Assembly (NCBI GenBank): GCA_004211885.1
Contig: SHBV01000001.1
Coordinates: forward strand, 1-64,000
Direction: 5' to 3'
From: Verrucomicrobiaceae bacterium
GTDB lineage: Bacteria; Verrucomicrobiota; Verrucomicrobiia; Verrucomicrobiales; DEV007
Length of the DNA stretch: 64,000 nt
Shown here: positions 55,653 through 63,464 of the stretch, piece by piece
How positions within the stretch are numbered: the stretch's first letter is position 1
Layout: every line of letters starts with the position of its first letter
Notes under the pieces: generated by a model
Told to the model about the DNA's origin: nothing
The model's input: the letters and a program-made list of their open reading frames with translations, nothing else
The model's database searches: none
Position numbers and translations under genes: made by a program

Positions 55653-55681
55653 GAGCAATGATAGAGTATGTCAGATATATC

Positions 55682-56419
55682 TTAGAATAGTTCTATGGGG
55701 ATCGGCACGATCTTTAAGTCTGCTCCTCCGAGAGGATTCCCTTCAGTTTCCTCGATACTTTCGACAATGTCGTTTTTAAATTTTACAGAGAGCTTACCAG
55801 TTTCCATTTTAACGTAATATTTCTGACGGAACAAGTTTCCCTGAGAATCGCGTCTGAACCGATACTGAGCAACGCGCTCATACGTAGAGTATTCGTAAGT
55901 GTCTGATCGTCCGTCACGATCAAGTTTAGAGTTTTTCCGAGAAGGTTTTCCCATAGAAGTAACGACTTCGTCAGTATTCATTCCAAGAGCAATTTGCTTA
56001 TTCTTGATCAATTCATCGACTATTTTTTTTCTTTCGTAGAGTGTACGTAGCTTATCAGAAAAATTTTTGTCTAGCCCTTGCAACGCACTTGGCAATATCC
56101 ATCCTTTGACTTGTCCGTGCAGAGCCATTCCTCTGATCAGATATTGCTTATCGGTTATAGCAATGAGGGTGACTTTTTTACCTCTTCGTAGTTGGCCTAT
56201 GGCTCTCTTTCGTTGAGAGCTGACGTAAATCGGGTCTTGTTTAATTGCAAGAAGCTCAACCTTTTCTTTGCTGAAATCTTCCAGATAAATTGCTCCCGGT
56301 TCACGCTTCAGGTTACTTTTATTTCTGGAAGGAATTGACTCAGAAATTGTTGGCCATAAGCATGTGCCTAGCAATAATATGATCAGGTGAGTGCTTGCTC
56401 GTGATCGATAATGCCTCAT
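55682..56419 (-). CDS. Small secreted protein of unknown function, SH3-like region
   Basis: The 245-residue protein has an export signal (LIILLLGTCLWPTISES). The middle (SSQRKRAIGQLRRGKKVTLIAITDKQYLIRG and VKGWILPSAL) resembles a bacterial SH3-type domain. The second half (ALGMNTDEVVTSMGKPSRK, ETGKLSVKFKNDIVESIEE) resembles a SmpA/BamE-like fold, in which GM-EEV-LGKP and a later F-NG-V pattern are usual. I do not recognise a named family. It lies 29 bp upstream of the CotH gene on the same strand, so co-transcription is likely and it may help assembly or anchoring of that surface protein. Confidence 0.55.
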   Translation of the reverse strand: MRHYRSRASTHLIILLLGTCLWPTISESIPSRNKSNLKREPGAIYLEDFSKEKVELLAIKQDPIYVSSQRKRAIGQLRRGKKVTLIAITDKQYLIRGMALHGQVKGWILPSALQGLDKNFSDKLRTLYERKKIVDELIKNKQIALGMNTDEVVTSMGKPSRKNSKLDRDGRSDTYEYSTYERVAQYRFRRDSQGNLFRQKYYVKMETGKLSVKFKNDIVESIEETEGNPLGGADLKIVPIPIELF

Positions 56420-56524
56420 GGTTTATAAATTGTAGCGTTTTATCCAATAAAACGCAATGCGGCTTAAAGAAGACGAGATAAAGTGTAAGGAATCACTTAT
56501 TATAGAACATTATTTTACTTATAA

Positions 56525-57808
56525 ATGCCTGAAAACTTTTTATCATCTAAACTATTCGAAAATGCGAATCGGTTAATTCCTGGCGGAGTCAATTCTCCGG
56601 TCAGGGCTTTCAGGAACGTTGACGGGGATCCTTTCTTTGTGCGTGCAGCTAAAGGTTCCAGATTGTGGGACGTTGATGATAATGAATTAATTGACTATGT
56701 GGGTACCTGGGGGCCAGCAATTTTAGGTCATGCACCAGTGCCAGTGATTGAGGCTGTTCATGAGGCAGCAAAGAGAGGAGTCAGTTTCGGCACCCCAAAT
56801 CCTTTTGAAATAGAGATGGCAAAGATCATTGTTGATTGGGTCCCGTCCGTCGAAAAGGTGCGTATGGTTAATAGTGGAACTGAGGCAACAATGTCCTCAA
56901 TCCGTTTGGCGAGAGGTTTCACCGGGCGTGATAAAATAATAAAGTTTGAAGGCTGTTACCATGGCCACGTTGATTCATTACTTGTCGCTGCAGGTAGCGG
57001 TGCTTTGACGCATGGTGAGCCTGACAGCGCTGGTATTCCCAAAGCATTTGCTTCTGAGACCATTACCTTGCCGTTTAATGATCCGGAAAAAGTTCAGCAG
57101 ATTTTTTCAGCTCATGGTAGCCAAATTGCCGCAGTGATTCTCGAACCGATACCAGCCAATGCGGGTTTGTTTTTTCCTGAAGAGGGGTTTCTTGAATTCT
57201 TGCGCGAGGTCACAAAGGAGCACGGATCTTTATTGATATTTGATGAAGTGATGACTGGGTTTCGCGTTGCTAAGGGTGGTGCTCAAGAACTTTACGGAGT
57301 AATACCTGACCTCACTGCCATGGGAAAAGTCATTGGAGGAGGACTCCCAGTAGGGGCCTTTGGCGGGAAGGCTGAAATTATGAATCAGCTTGCACCGGAC
57401 GGTCCAGTTTATCAGGCCGGAACGCTTTCGGGTAATCCTCTCGCAATGGCAGCTGGATTGGCTCAGCTCAAAGAATTAGAGAAGCTTCAAGGTTGGCAAA
57501 GGTTAGAACAAACCGGAGCTCTTTTTGAAAAAGGTGTGCGTGAGGCCTTATCAGAATCAGGAAAGGAATACATTTTCCATCGAATAGGTTCAATGTTTTG
57601 CCTATTTTTTACCAACTCTCCTGTCAATGATCTGAGTTCGGCAACTGCTGCAGCCGAGTCAGGTTCTTTTAAAGATTTCTTCCATTATTGTTTAAATAAT
57701 GGAGTTTTTCTTGCGCCTTCACCTTACGAGACCGGTTTCATTTCTATGGCACATAGCGAAGAAGATATTTTAAAGACTGTTCAAGTCATTGAGAATGCTT
57801 TCAATTAG
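56525..57808 (+). CDS. hemL: Glutamate-1-semialdehyde 2,1-aminomutase
   Basis: The 427-residue cytoplasmic enzyme has the family's usual length. It converts glutamate-1-semialdehyde to 5-aminolevulinate with pyridoxal phosphate, the step after HemA in the C5 haem pathway. Diagnostic motifs: IPGGVNSPVRAF at ~18-29, VNSGTEATMSSIRLARG at 115-131, the cofactor-contact segment YHGHVDSLLVAAGSG, LIFDEVMTGFRVA at 237-249 (Asp of the ring nitrogen) and AMGKVIGGGLPVGAFGG with the Schiff-base Lys268. It is relevant that this genome encodes many c-type cytochromes needing haem. It stands alone on the plus strand, divergent from the small secreted gene at 55682. Confidence 0.93.
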   Translation: MPENFLSSKLFENANRLIPGGVNSPVRAFRNVDGDPFFVRAAKGSRLWDVDDNELIDYVGTWGPAILGHAPVPVIEAVHEAAKRGVSFGTPNPFEIEMAKIIVDWVPSVEKVRMVNSGTEATMSSIRLARGFTGRDKIIKFEGCYHGHVDSLLVAAGSGALTHGEPDSAGIPKAFASETITLPFNDPEKVQQIFSAHGSQIAAVILEPIPANAGLFFPEEGFLEFLREVTKEHGSLLIFDEVMTGFRVAKGGAQELYGVIPDLTAMGKVIGGGLPVGAFGGKAEIMNQLAPDGPVYQAGTLSGNPLAMAAGLAQLKELEKLQGWQRLEQTGALFEKGVREALSESGKEYIFHRIGSMFCLFFTNSPVNDLSSATAAAESGSFKDFFHYCLNNGVFLAPSPYETGFISMAHSEEDILKTVQVIENAFN

Positions 57809-57862
57809 ATCTCTTGTTTGTTCTTCCACGCCTCTACAGTTGTGCTTAAATTAATAATTGAA

Positions 57863-58588
57863 ATGAAAATGAAAACCTTTCCAATCGTGCTCTTGGCTCT
57901 TTTTTCCTTGTTAAATTTATTTGCTGAAGGTCAGAATCCGGCTCAAAAATCAAAAAAAGAATCTCAGAAAAAATCCGTCTCTTTATTTGATGGTAAGACA
58001 CTCAAGGGTTGGAAACTGTGTAATTATGCCGGCATAGGTGAGGTCAAAGTGAATCCTGAAACGGGTGCATTGCGAGTCACTCGTGGAGAAATTCTGAGTG
58101 GCATCAGAATTGACAATTTTGATAAGAGAAAATTACCAAAGGTAAATTATGAATTATCATTAGAGGCTAGAAGAGTCGAAGGCGAAGATTTCTTTTGTTG
58201 TCTGACTTTTCCTTATAAGAAAACTCATGCTTCTTTTGTTCTTGGAGGCTGGGGAGGATCAGTTTGTGGTATTTCGAGTATCGATTTTATGGATGCAATG
58301 GAAAATTCAACAATGACGGTCAGAGACTTTGATCAGGGCAAGTGGTATAATTTACGTTTATTAGTGACGGATAACCGTTTCCAAGCATTTGTTGGAGAGA
58401 AGAAGATCGTTAATGTAGGTATTAAGGGGAGGAAAATTGGAATGAGATTTGGAGAGATCGAAGAATCGGTGCCCTTAGGGTTGTCTACTTTTCGGACTAC
58501 TGCAGAGTATAGAAATATAAAGATACGGCATTTAGAGGATGCGGAAATTGGTGCGGCAAAGAAGCTTGATGATGAAGATGAATTTTAG
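57863..58588 (+). CDS. Secreted DUF1080-like (concanavalin-fold) protein
   Basis: The ~241-residue protein starts at the ATG at 57863 (a second at 57869), which gives a signal peptide (TFPIVLLALFSLLNLFAEG). The sequence SVSLFDGKTLKGWKLCNYAG marks the DUF1080-type domain start; KVNYELSLEARRVEGEDFFCCLTFPY, FVLGGWGGSVCGISSID and a final AEYRNIKIRHL follow, completing a concanavalin-like sandwich. It differs from the gene at 7308 by having a longer core and no Lys-rich linker. It could be a hydrolase of 3-keto-glycosides or a glycan-binding protein. It follows hemL by 54 bp and overlaps the following lipoprotein gene by 11 bp. Confidence 0.65.
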   Translation: MKMKTFPIVLLALFSLLNLFAEGQNPAQKSKKESQKKSVSLFDGKTLKGWKLCNYAGIGEVKVNPETGALRVTRGEILSGIRIDNFDKRKLPKVNYELSLEARRVEGEDFFCCLTFPYKKTHASFVLGGWGGSVCGISSIDFMDAMENSTMTVRDFDQGKWYNLRLLVTDNRFQAFVGEKKIVNVGIKGRKIGMRFGEIEESVPLGLSTFRTTAEYRNIKIRHLEDAEIGAAKKLDDEDEF

Positions 58589-59105
58589 AAGGAGCTTATA
58601 TTTTCTAGCAACTCTGGTCCCACTGTTTTTTTTGGGTTGTGAGACTCTAGAACCCAAGGACCCGAGAGCATCGATCCCTGGTCTTCAGCAATATTATAAC
58701 GAAGCCCTACGCTTTACTATTCGGTACCCTGGTGTCCTTAATCTTAAAGTTGAGGATAGAGCAGTGACTGGCGAACCTGATACCGTTTTACGACTTGCTT
58801 ACCCAGGTAATGATTATCCTATCTTGGAATTAGCGACATATGCTCCGAGCTGGATAGAGGAAGTAAGAAAGCCCCTAGTCCATGGAACAGAAAGAACTCT
58901 CAGTATCGATACTGAGCGAGCAATTACCTTTGAAATTAGAAATGATCCTGAGGATGATGAGAGTACGATGAGACGTATCATCGTGCGGAACTTTGGAAGG
59001 ATTTATGTCTTTACTGGGAAAGGAAAAACCTTTGATGAAGTGGTAAGTTCTTTTGATTTCATTGATCCTGCACGAGAAGACTCTGAAAAGAGCACATCCA
59101 GTTAA
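58578..59105 (+). CDS. Hypothetical lipoprotein
   Basis: I choose the ATG at 58578: MNFRRSLYFLATLVPLFFLGC is a clear lipoprotein signal with the acylated Cys at residue 21. It overlaps the end of the DUF1080-like gene by 11 bp, indicating coupling. The ~155-residue mature part (YYNEALRFTIRYPGVLNLKVEDR, TVLRLAYPGNDYPILELATY, KTFDEVVSSFDF) has the layout of the small beta-rich PsbP/DUF1795-like proteins, which begin with a YPxxW-type strand and end in a FDxVxxSF helix. No enzymatic motif is visible. The gene end overlaps the converging gene at 59102 by 4 bp. Confidence 0.6.
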   Translation: MNFRRSLYFLATLVPLFFLGCETLEPKDPRASIPGLQQYYNEALRFTIRYPGVLNLKVEDRAVTGEPDTVLRLAYPGNDYPILELATYAPSWIEEVRKPLVHGTERTLSIDTERAITFEIRNDPEDDESTMRRIIVRNFGRIYVFTGKGKTFDEVVSSFDFIDPAREDSEKSTSS

Positions 59106-60019
59106 TTTTCTTCCATCGCATTAAATCTAAAAAATTTCGAGACACCCTTCTCATAATCGACCGTGAAACTGGTCCGGTCCCCTAACGCGCCTTCGATACT
59201 ATCATCAATCTCTTCCCAAAGGATAAGGTCATTGCTACTTTCAATTGAATAGATGAGTCCTGGTTTGCTGTAAAATTCAATATTCATTTCGTCACCTTCT
59301 ATCGTGGCGCCAATCATTTCGAAACGATAAGGTTCTTTCTCTGCTGCGACATAGTTGTCAAAGGTCGCGTCAATAGGAACAGTGACTCCATCTGAAAAAC
59401 TGAACACTCCGGCAATTCCAGATTCATGGCTTTCATCAAACGCCTCAGCAACGGCTACTGGATTCAGGAGATCGTCCTGTGAGTAGAGTTCCAGAGTCAG
59501 TTCAGGACCCTTGCCTCTGAAGACGATTCTCAAATTTTCACCGAGCGCTTCCTCAGGAACGGCCTCACCAATAGTGACTCCGGCTTCGTCATTGATGTTG
59601 GCGATATAAATCTTACCTCCAGGATCTGCGTCTCTTGGATTGTATACTGCTCCGTATCCGTCAAGTGTCCCTAGCCCCACTTCGCGGACACGTGCAAGGA
59701 TTCCCATGTTCTGGTCTATCGTGGGATCAAAAATAATATCAACAGCTATATAGAAGTCGGAGTAATTTGCCTCTTCTCTGAAGCTTGCAGCCCTTGGTTG
59801 ACCAAGCTGGTCAATTCCGTGGCCTGCCATTGCAATGCTATATGAATTATTGTTAGGAAATCCCCACGTTGCTGGAATCCCTTGTCCTGCCAAAGTATTA
59901 ATTCTGGCCCAACCATCGTCATTCCCATCATCAAAATCGTCCGTCTGAGCTTGGACCATAAAAGAATTCAAACTCAAAAGAAAAGAGCTAAAGAAAGACA
60001 AACGTAATAGTTTCATCAT
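59102..60019 (-). CDS. Secreted concanavalin-like protein with the shared C-terminal module
   Basis: The ~305-residue protein (ATG at 60017-60019) has a signal peptide ending near FMVQAQ. The body (DDFDDGNDDGWARIN, NNSYSIAMAGHG, FYIAVDIIFDP, GILARVREVGLGTLDGYGAVY, IVFRGKGPELTLELYS, VPIDATFDNYVA) is a laminin-G/concanavalin-like sandwich of about 210 residues of the kind used to bind sugars. The last ~75 residues carry IYSIESSNDLILWEEIDDSI and end FFRFNAMEEN, clearly the same module as at 34477 and 47924. No catalytic motif is visible. Its gene end overlaps that of the convergent lipoprotein gene by 4 bp. Confidence 0.6.
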   Translation of the reverse strand: MMKLLRLSFFSSFLLSLNSFMVQAQTDDFDDGNDDGWARINTLAGQGIPATWGFPNNNSYSIAMAGHGIDQLGQPRAASFREEANYSDFYIAVDIIFDPTIDQNMGILARVREVGLGTLDGYGAVYNPRDADPGGKIYIANINDEAGVTIGEAVPEEALGENLRIVFRGKGPELTLELYSQDDLLNPVAVAEAFDESHESGIAGVFSFSDGVTVPIDATFDNYVAAEKEPYRFEMIGATIEGDEMNIEFYSKPGLIYSIESSNDLILWEEIDDSIEGALGDRTSFTVDYEKGVSKFFRFNAMEEN

Positions 60020-60085
60020 GAACATTTTATATAATCAGATCACTTTTGGCGAGTAAGAAATTTAAGGTCTCTTGACATTCACTTT

Positions 60086-61144
60086 TTAGGGTCCAAACAT
60101 TTGAGTCCAGTGTTTCTTATGTACTCCCATCCCTACGCGTTTCGCATCAGGGCTTAGCATGTTGATATGATGGCCAGGACTATACCACCAGGCACGGTTT
60201 GCAACATGGCCTCCTTGATTTCCTTTAAATATGTTTTCAGCATTAGCTGTTGTTCCTACCAATTTAGCTCGATCCCAAGGGCTTTTTTTTCCTGGAATTG
60301 GCGAGTCGTGCGCGAAAAATTTCTTTTTTTCCATGTCTTTTGAATGTTCTCTTGAAGCAATGCAGAGCCGCGGATCTAGTAAGCAAGGCCTTAATCCGAT
60401 GAGGATTCTGTATTGATTCATGTCTCGAACCGCTGAGGCTTCTTCAGGCGGTACAGTCTTAGTGATTTTAGAGTTGAGATTGAGGATTTGCAGATGTTCC
60501 AGCGGCGCCCACAATGCCAACGAGGCATTTAATTTTTCGTATTCTGATATTTCTTTGAGTCCAAAAGTTTCAGCTTCATCCTCTCGCAGAATCAGACGAT
60601 CAATGCATAGTGCTCTTTGCTCAGCAACAGCAACGATATTTTCTCTTTGTTTCATTAGCTTTGAGTTGGAATTAAAGATCTCTCTAACATCAATTATTTT
60701 GAGTTTTTGCAAACGTTTTAAGGCTGGATCGCCGGTACGAGTTATTTGATCCTTCGTTAACCCTTTCCCCATTTTTCTTAAGCCTTGTATTTTTAGTTGT
60801 AGCGCAACGATTTCGTTTCTAACACCTACAGTATTTTTTCTAGCACCTATTTTTTTAGCGCTGGAAGTAAAACCTGTTTGATAGATTGGCCATTTTTTAC
60901 GAACATCACGATCAAGAATATCAAACATCTTTTGCGCTACTGGACGACCAAGATCCACCATTTGGCGGATAATCTCAGTACGCCTTCTATGGTTGCCTTT
61001 ATATTTTTCGAAGTCTTTGAAAAGTGAAGAGGCGCGTATCTTGTCACTTTGACTCAAAGAAGTTATTTCCTTACTCCTAGCATCAATAAATATAATCCAT
61101 GGGCTAAGAGAAAAGAGCAGGAAGATAGTTATTCTTTTAAGCAT
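60086..61144 (-). CDS. Secreted CAP-domain protein
   Basis: The 352-residue protein has an export signal (KRITIFLLFSLSPWIIFIDA). Residues ~25-230 are a helical, Lys/Arg-rich region without recognised domain (FKDFEKYKGNHRRRTEIIRQMV, predicted coiled-coil character). The C-terminal ~125 residues are a CAP/SCP-like domain: MNQYRILIGLRPCLLDPRLCIASREHSKDM, KKKFFAHDSPIPGKKSPWDRAK, ANAENIFKG, AWWYSPGHHINMLSPDAKRVGMGV. The two His and acidic residues of the CAP cleft (AHDS, NAEN, PGHHINML) are present. Bacterial CAP proteins have been proposed as peptide- or lipid-binding or proteolytic; the role is unknown. It is monocistronic. Confidence 0.75.
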   Translation of the reverse strand: MLKRITIFLLFSLSPWIIFIDARSKEITSLSQSDKIRASSLFKDFEKYKGNHRRRTEIIRQMVDLGRPVAQKMFDILDRDVRKKWPIYQTGFTSSAKKIGARKNTVGVRNEIVALQLKIQGLRKMGKGLTKDQITRTGDPALKRLQKLKIIDVREIFNSNSKLMKQRENIVAVAEQRALCIDRLILREDEAETFGLKEISEYEKLNASLALWAPLEHLQILNLNSKITKTVPPEEASAVRDMNQYRILIGLRPCLLDPRLCIASREHSKDMEKKKFFAHDSPIPGKKSPWDRAKLVGTTANAENIFKGNQGGHVANRAWWYSPGHHINMLSPDAKRVGMGVHKKHWTQMFGP

Positions 61145-61242
61145 TTAAGAAGATTCATTTTTTATGCTATGTTACCGAATAGGATACTTTTACCTTTTAT
61201 TTTACATAAAGGTCTGAATCGGAAAATATATCTGGTTCGAGC

Positions 61243-61278
61243 TAGTAGTCTCTTTGCTCAGCAGTAAAGAGACTACTA
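61243..61278. terminator. Perfect hairpin overlapping the stop codon of the second ThuA gene
   Basis: TAGTAGTCTCTTT pairs perfectly over 13 bp with AAAGAGACTACTA around a 10-base loop. On the minus strand it includes the TAG stop at 61276-61278 of the ThuA gene. A pyrimidine-rich TTTCTTCTTT follows on the plus strand, but no plus-strand gene ends here. Minus-strand termination without a U-tract, or mRNA 3' protection, is possible. Confidence 0.55.
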
Positions 61279-62304
61279 TTTCTTCTTTGGCATTATGGGG
61301 CTTTCAAAGCCTGCAAGATCAGTTGGCTTTACTTTCTTTCGTCCGCCTCCAAAACTGAATGTTGTTGGTTGGTATGGACCCACAAAAGCGACATCCATGT
61401 CAGCCTTTATATTTTCTTCTAGGCCCATACACCAAAACACTCCATTAATAATGCAACGTCTGACACCTTCACTAATGATGTCTTCTGAAGCGCCCTGAGT
61501 AGAGGTGAAAACACGCCCCTCTTTACCAGAAGCAGATTTGTAGGTACGTACCCAAATTGAGGGGCTAGGAGGTTTATTCGGAATTGGCTTACCGTCCGGT
61601 TTCATTGAATCAAGAACTTGGTTCTTGCCCAGTATAACAGATCCTTGGATAGGCACTGCGCTATACGCTCCAGCCATCGCGTGCATGTCCTTTACCCCGC
61701 GCATGACAGGATGATTTTTTTGCTCCGGAACTACAAACATGCGGGTACTGTATTTATGATTTCTCCCATAATGTCCAGCGCCTTCACGTGGTCTCCAAGT
61801 CTCACCCAGTACCTGACGACCAAATCCCCAGTCATAATTCTTGTCACGTGAATTGTAATTGTACTTGCTGTTTTTGCCCTTGAGACCGTTGAAGCCATGT
61901 GTTGTCGTGCGCAACCCGAGGACTGGCCCTCCACGATTGAGGTAATTAATGAAATGATCCATTGATGCGTCATCCGGAGCCAAAAATCTGAGGAATAAAA
62001 ACATCATGTCTGCTTTGTCCAAGGCTTCCATTCCAGGGATCTTTGAAGATCCTGGTTTGATGTGACCATTTTCATCTAAACCAAAAAGCACCGTGCACTT
62101 GAACCCGTATCGATGAGCTAGAATACGGGCAATGGCAGGGCATGTTTCTTCACCACGATATTCATGATCACTTGCAATGAAAACAATATGTTTCCCTTTA
62201 CCAATACCTGAAGTGCCTTCGTAGACCAGATTTTTAGCTCGTAATGAGGGCAAAAAGGAATTGAGGCAAAGAACCGTAATGATGAGATAAAATATTGATT
62301 TCAT
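61276..62304 (-). CDS. Secreted ThuA-like protein (second copy)
   Basis: The 342-residue protein has a signal peptide (YLIITVLCLNSFLPSLRA). The ThuA-like flavodoxin/amidotransferase fold is visible: GKHIVFIASDHEYRGEE near residue 37, ALDKADMMFLFLRF near 95, FINYLNRGGPVLGLRTTTHGF near 118, YGRNHKYSTRMFVVPEQKNHPVMRGV near 190 and GKEGRVFTSTQGASEDI near 280. Compared with the copy at 6344 it is more divergent and has no DUF1080 partner. No palindromic operator of the AAYGCAA-N5-TTGCATT type was seen upstream. The C-terminus (GGGRKKVKPTDLAGFE) is typical of exported PVC versions. Activity is unknown. Confidence 0.75.
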   Translation of the reverse strand: MKSIFYLIITVLCLNSFLPSLRAKNLVYEGTSGIGKGKHIVFIASDHEYRGEETCPAIARILAHRYGFKCTVLFGLDENGHIKPGSSKIPGMEALDKADMMFLFLRFLAPDDASMDHFINYLNRGGPVLGLRTTTHGFNGLKGKNSKYNYNSRDKNYDWGFGRQVLGETWRPREGAGHYGRNHKYSTRMFVVPEQKNHPVMRGVKDMHAMAGAYSAVPIQGSVILGKNQVLDSMKPDGKPIPNKPPSPSIWVRTYKSASGKEGRVFTSTQGASEDIISEGVRRCIINGVFWCMGLEENIKADMDVAFVGPYQPTTFSFGGGRKKVKPTDLAGFESPIMPKKK

Positions 62305-62376
62305 ATTATTAGGCTAACACCAATTAGGTGCAATGGACAAGGGCGCTGATTTAGTGGGTCTAGAGGTCATAAATCT

Positions 62377-62820
62377 CTAATTAATTATTATTTGGGTTTT
62401 TACTGAGCGAGCCAAGAAGCATTCAAGGTGAGCTTTTTGATGAATGCCATTAATGGTTTCAGGGTCACATTTTTCCTTTTCTTCAAAATCTATTGAGGGA
62501 TTTAATTCTACCTTAGAAAGCCATGGTTTACCGTCTTCTGCCTTTTCTAAGTATCCGATAGCCGCATCAGAGTAAGCATTCACTATGATTTTCTGTAATG
62601 AGCACAGTGCGAGGAAGGTAAGGGCATGACAACTTGCTAATGATGCCACAAAGGCCTGCTCAGGGTCGACCAGTACAGGATCGCCAAGAAAATCTGGAGC
62701 GGCAGATGCTTTCACGATTTCACCGTTACCAAAGTCCCAAGTGTGAGTTCTTGGATAGTCCTTATAATTAAAATCAGCGCCTTGACGCTCCCAATTTAGT
62801 ATGACTTGATGCTGAGACAT
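62377..62820 (-). CDS. OsmC-family peroxiredoxin-like protein
   Basis: The 147-residue cytoplasmic protein starts at the ATG at 62818-62820 (MSQHQVILNWER), an internal position relative to an upstream ATG at 62853. It has the OsmC/Ohr fold: VLVDPEQAFVASLASCHALTFLALCSLQK with the first redox Cys near residue 58, and a second Cys in AHLECFLARSV near 128. These two cysteines reduce organic hydroperoxides in the family. It belongs to the YhfA-like/OsmC branch rather than Ohr. It is divergent from the hypothetical gene at 63018, with about 200 bp of gene-free, AT-rich sequence between them holding both promoters. Confidence 0.8.
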   Translation of the reverse strand: MSQHQVILNWERQGADFNYKDYPRTHTWDFGNGEIVKASAAPDFLGDPVLVDPEQAFVASLASCHALTFLALCSLQKIIVNAYSDAAIGYLEKAEDGKPWLSKVELNPSIDFEEKEKCDPETINGIHQKAHLECFLARSVKTQIIIN

Positions 62821-63017
62821 AATATTAATTTTCGGGAAGATCTGATGAAACACAAATGGGATTTAGCTCATTGATTTCATTTAATCATTAGTGCATTTTG
62901 TTGAAGCAAATTCTAACCTTTTTTAAATCAAATATAGCCATTAACTAAACCATGTTCCTTTATACAAGAATCTGGATATTATGCTAAATCAGAGTCCTTT
63001 ATTAGATCTTGAACGCT

Positions 63018-63464
63018 ATGGATGTTATTTCTGGGCAAATAGTTAAGGGACATGGCGTCGCTTCTGGCCGGGCCGAAGATTCTCGTTTTCCTGAAGGCAC
63101 CCTTGCTCTTCAGTGGCCAATATTTGAAATGAATGGTTTAAATTTGAATGGTTATTATCGAGCCACGATTAATATTTCAGTGTTTCCGTTAAAACCAAAT
63201 CCTGTCAATCCGACCCACACATTTAAAAATGTTAAATGGCACTCTGATTGTCCGGCAGAGGACTTTTCTTTCTTTGAAGTGAGTCTTTCAGTCGGCCTGA
63301 GTAAGTGTGTCACTGGTCTAATCTATTGGCCGCATCCAGAAACTAAGCCTGAACATTTTCAAGATCCTAGTGTCATCGAAGTGACGGCTCCGAAAATTGA
63401 TGAAGTGTCATCTAATAATTCGGTTCGCCTTTGGGTGAACCCGGAAACTATTTTTTTTGACTGA
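63018..63464 (+). CDS. Conserved hypothetical protein
   Basis: The 148-residue protein is cytoplasmic and has no signal or membrane segment. I use the ATG at 63018; a TTG three codons earlier is less likely. Striking conserved-looking blocks are ISGQIVKGHGVASGRAED at the start, WHSDCPAEDFSFFEV near residue 77 and GLIYWPHPETKPEHFQDP near 105. The N-terminal block recalls the GxVxxGxGxA turn of the CTP-dependent riboflavin kinase barrel, but similarity by eye is weak and I assign no function. Its TGA overlaps the start of the ABC ATPase gene by one base (TGATG), so the two are translated together. Confidence 0.65.
   Translation: MDVISGQIVKGHGVASGRAEDSRFPEGTLALQWPIFEMNGLNLNGYYRATINISVFPLKPNPVNPTHTFKNVKWHSDCPAEDFSFFEVSLSVGLSKCVTGLIYWPHPETKPEHFQDPSVIEVTAPKIDEVSSNNSVRLWVNPETIFFD

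Noticed and set aside
63018-63464. Assignment as a riboflavin kinase
   Set aside because: Only a loose resemblance of the N-terminal turn; no conserved nucleotide-binding residues could be confirmed by eye.
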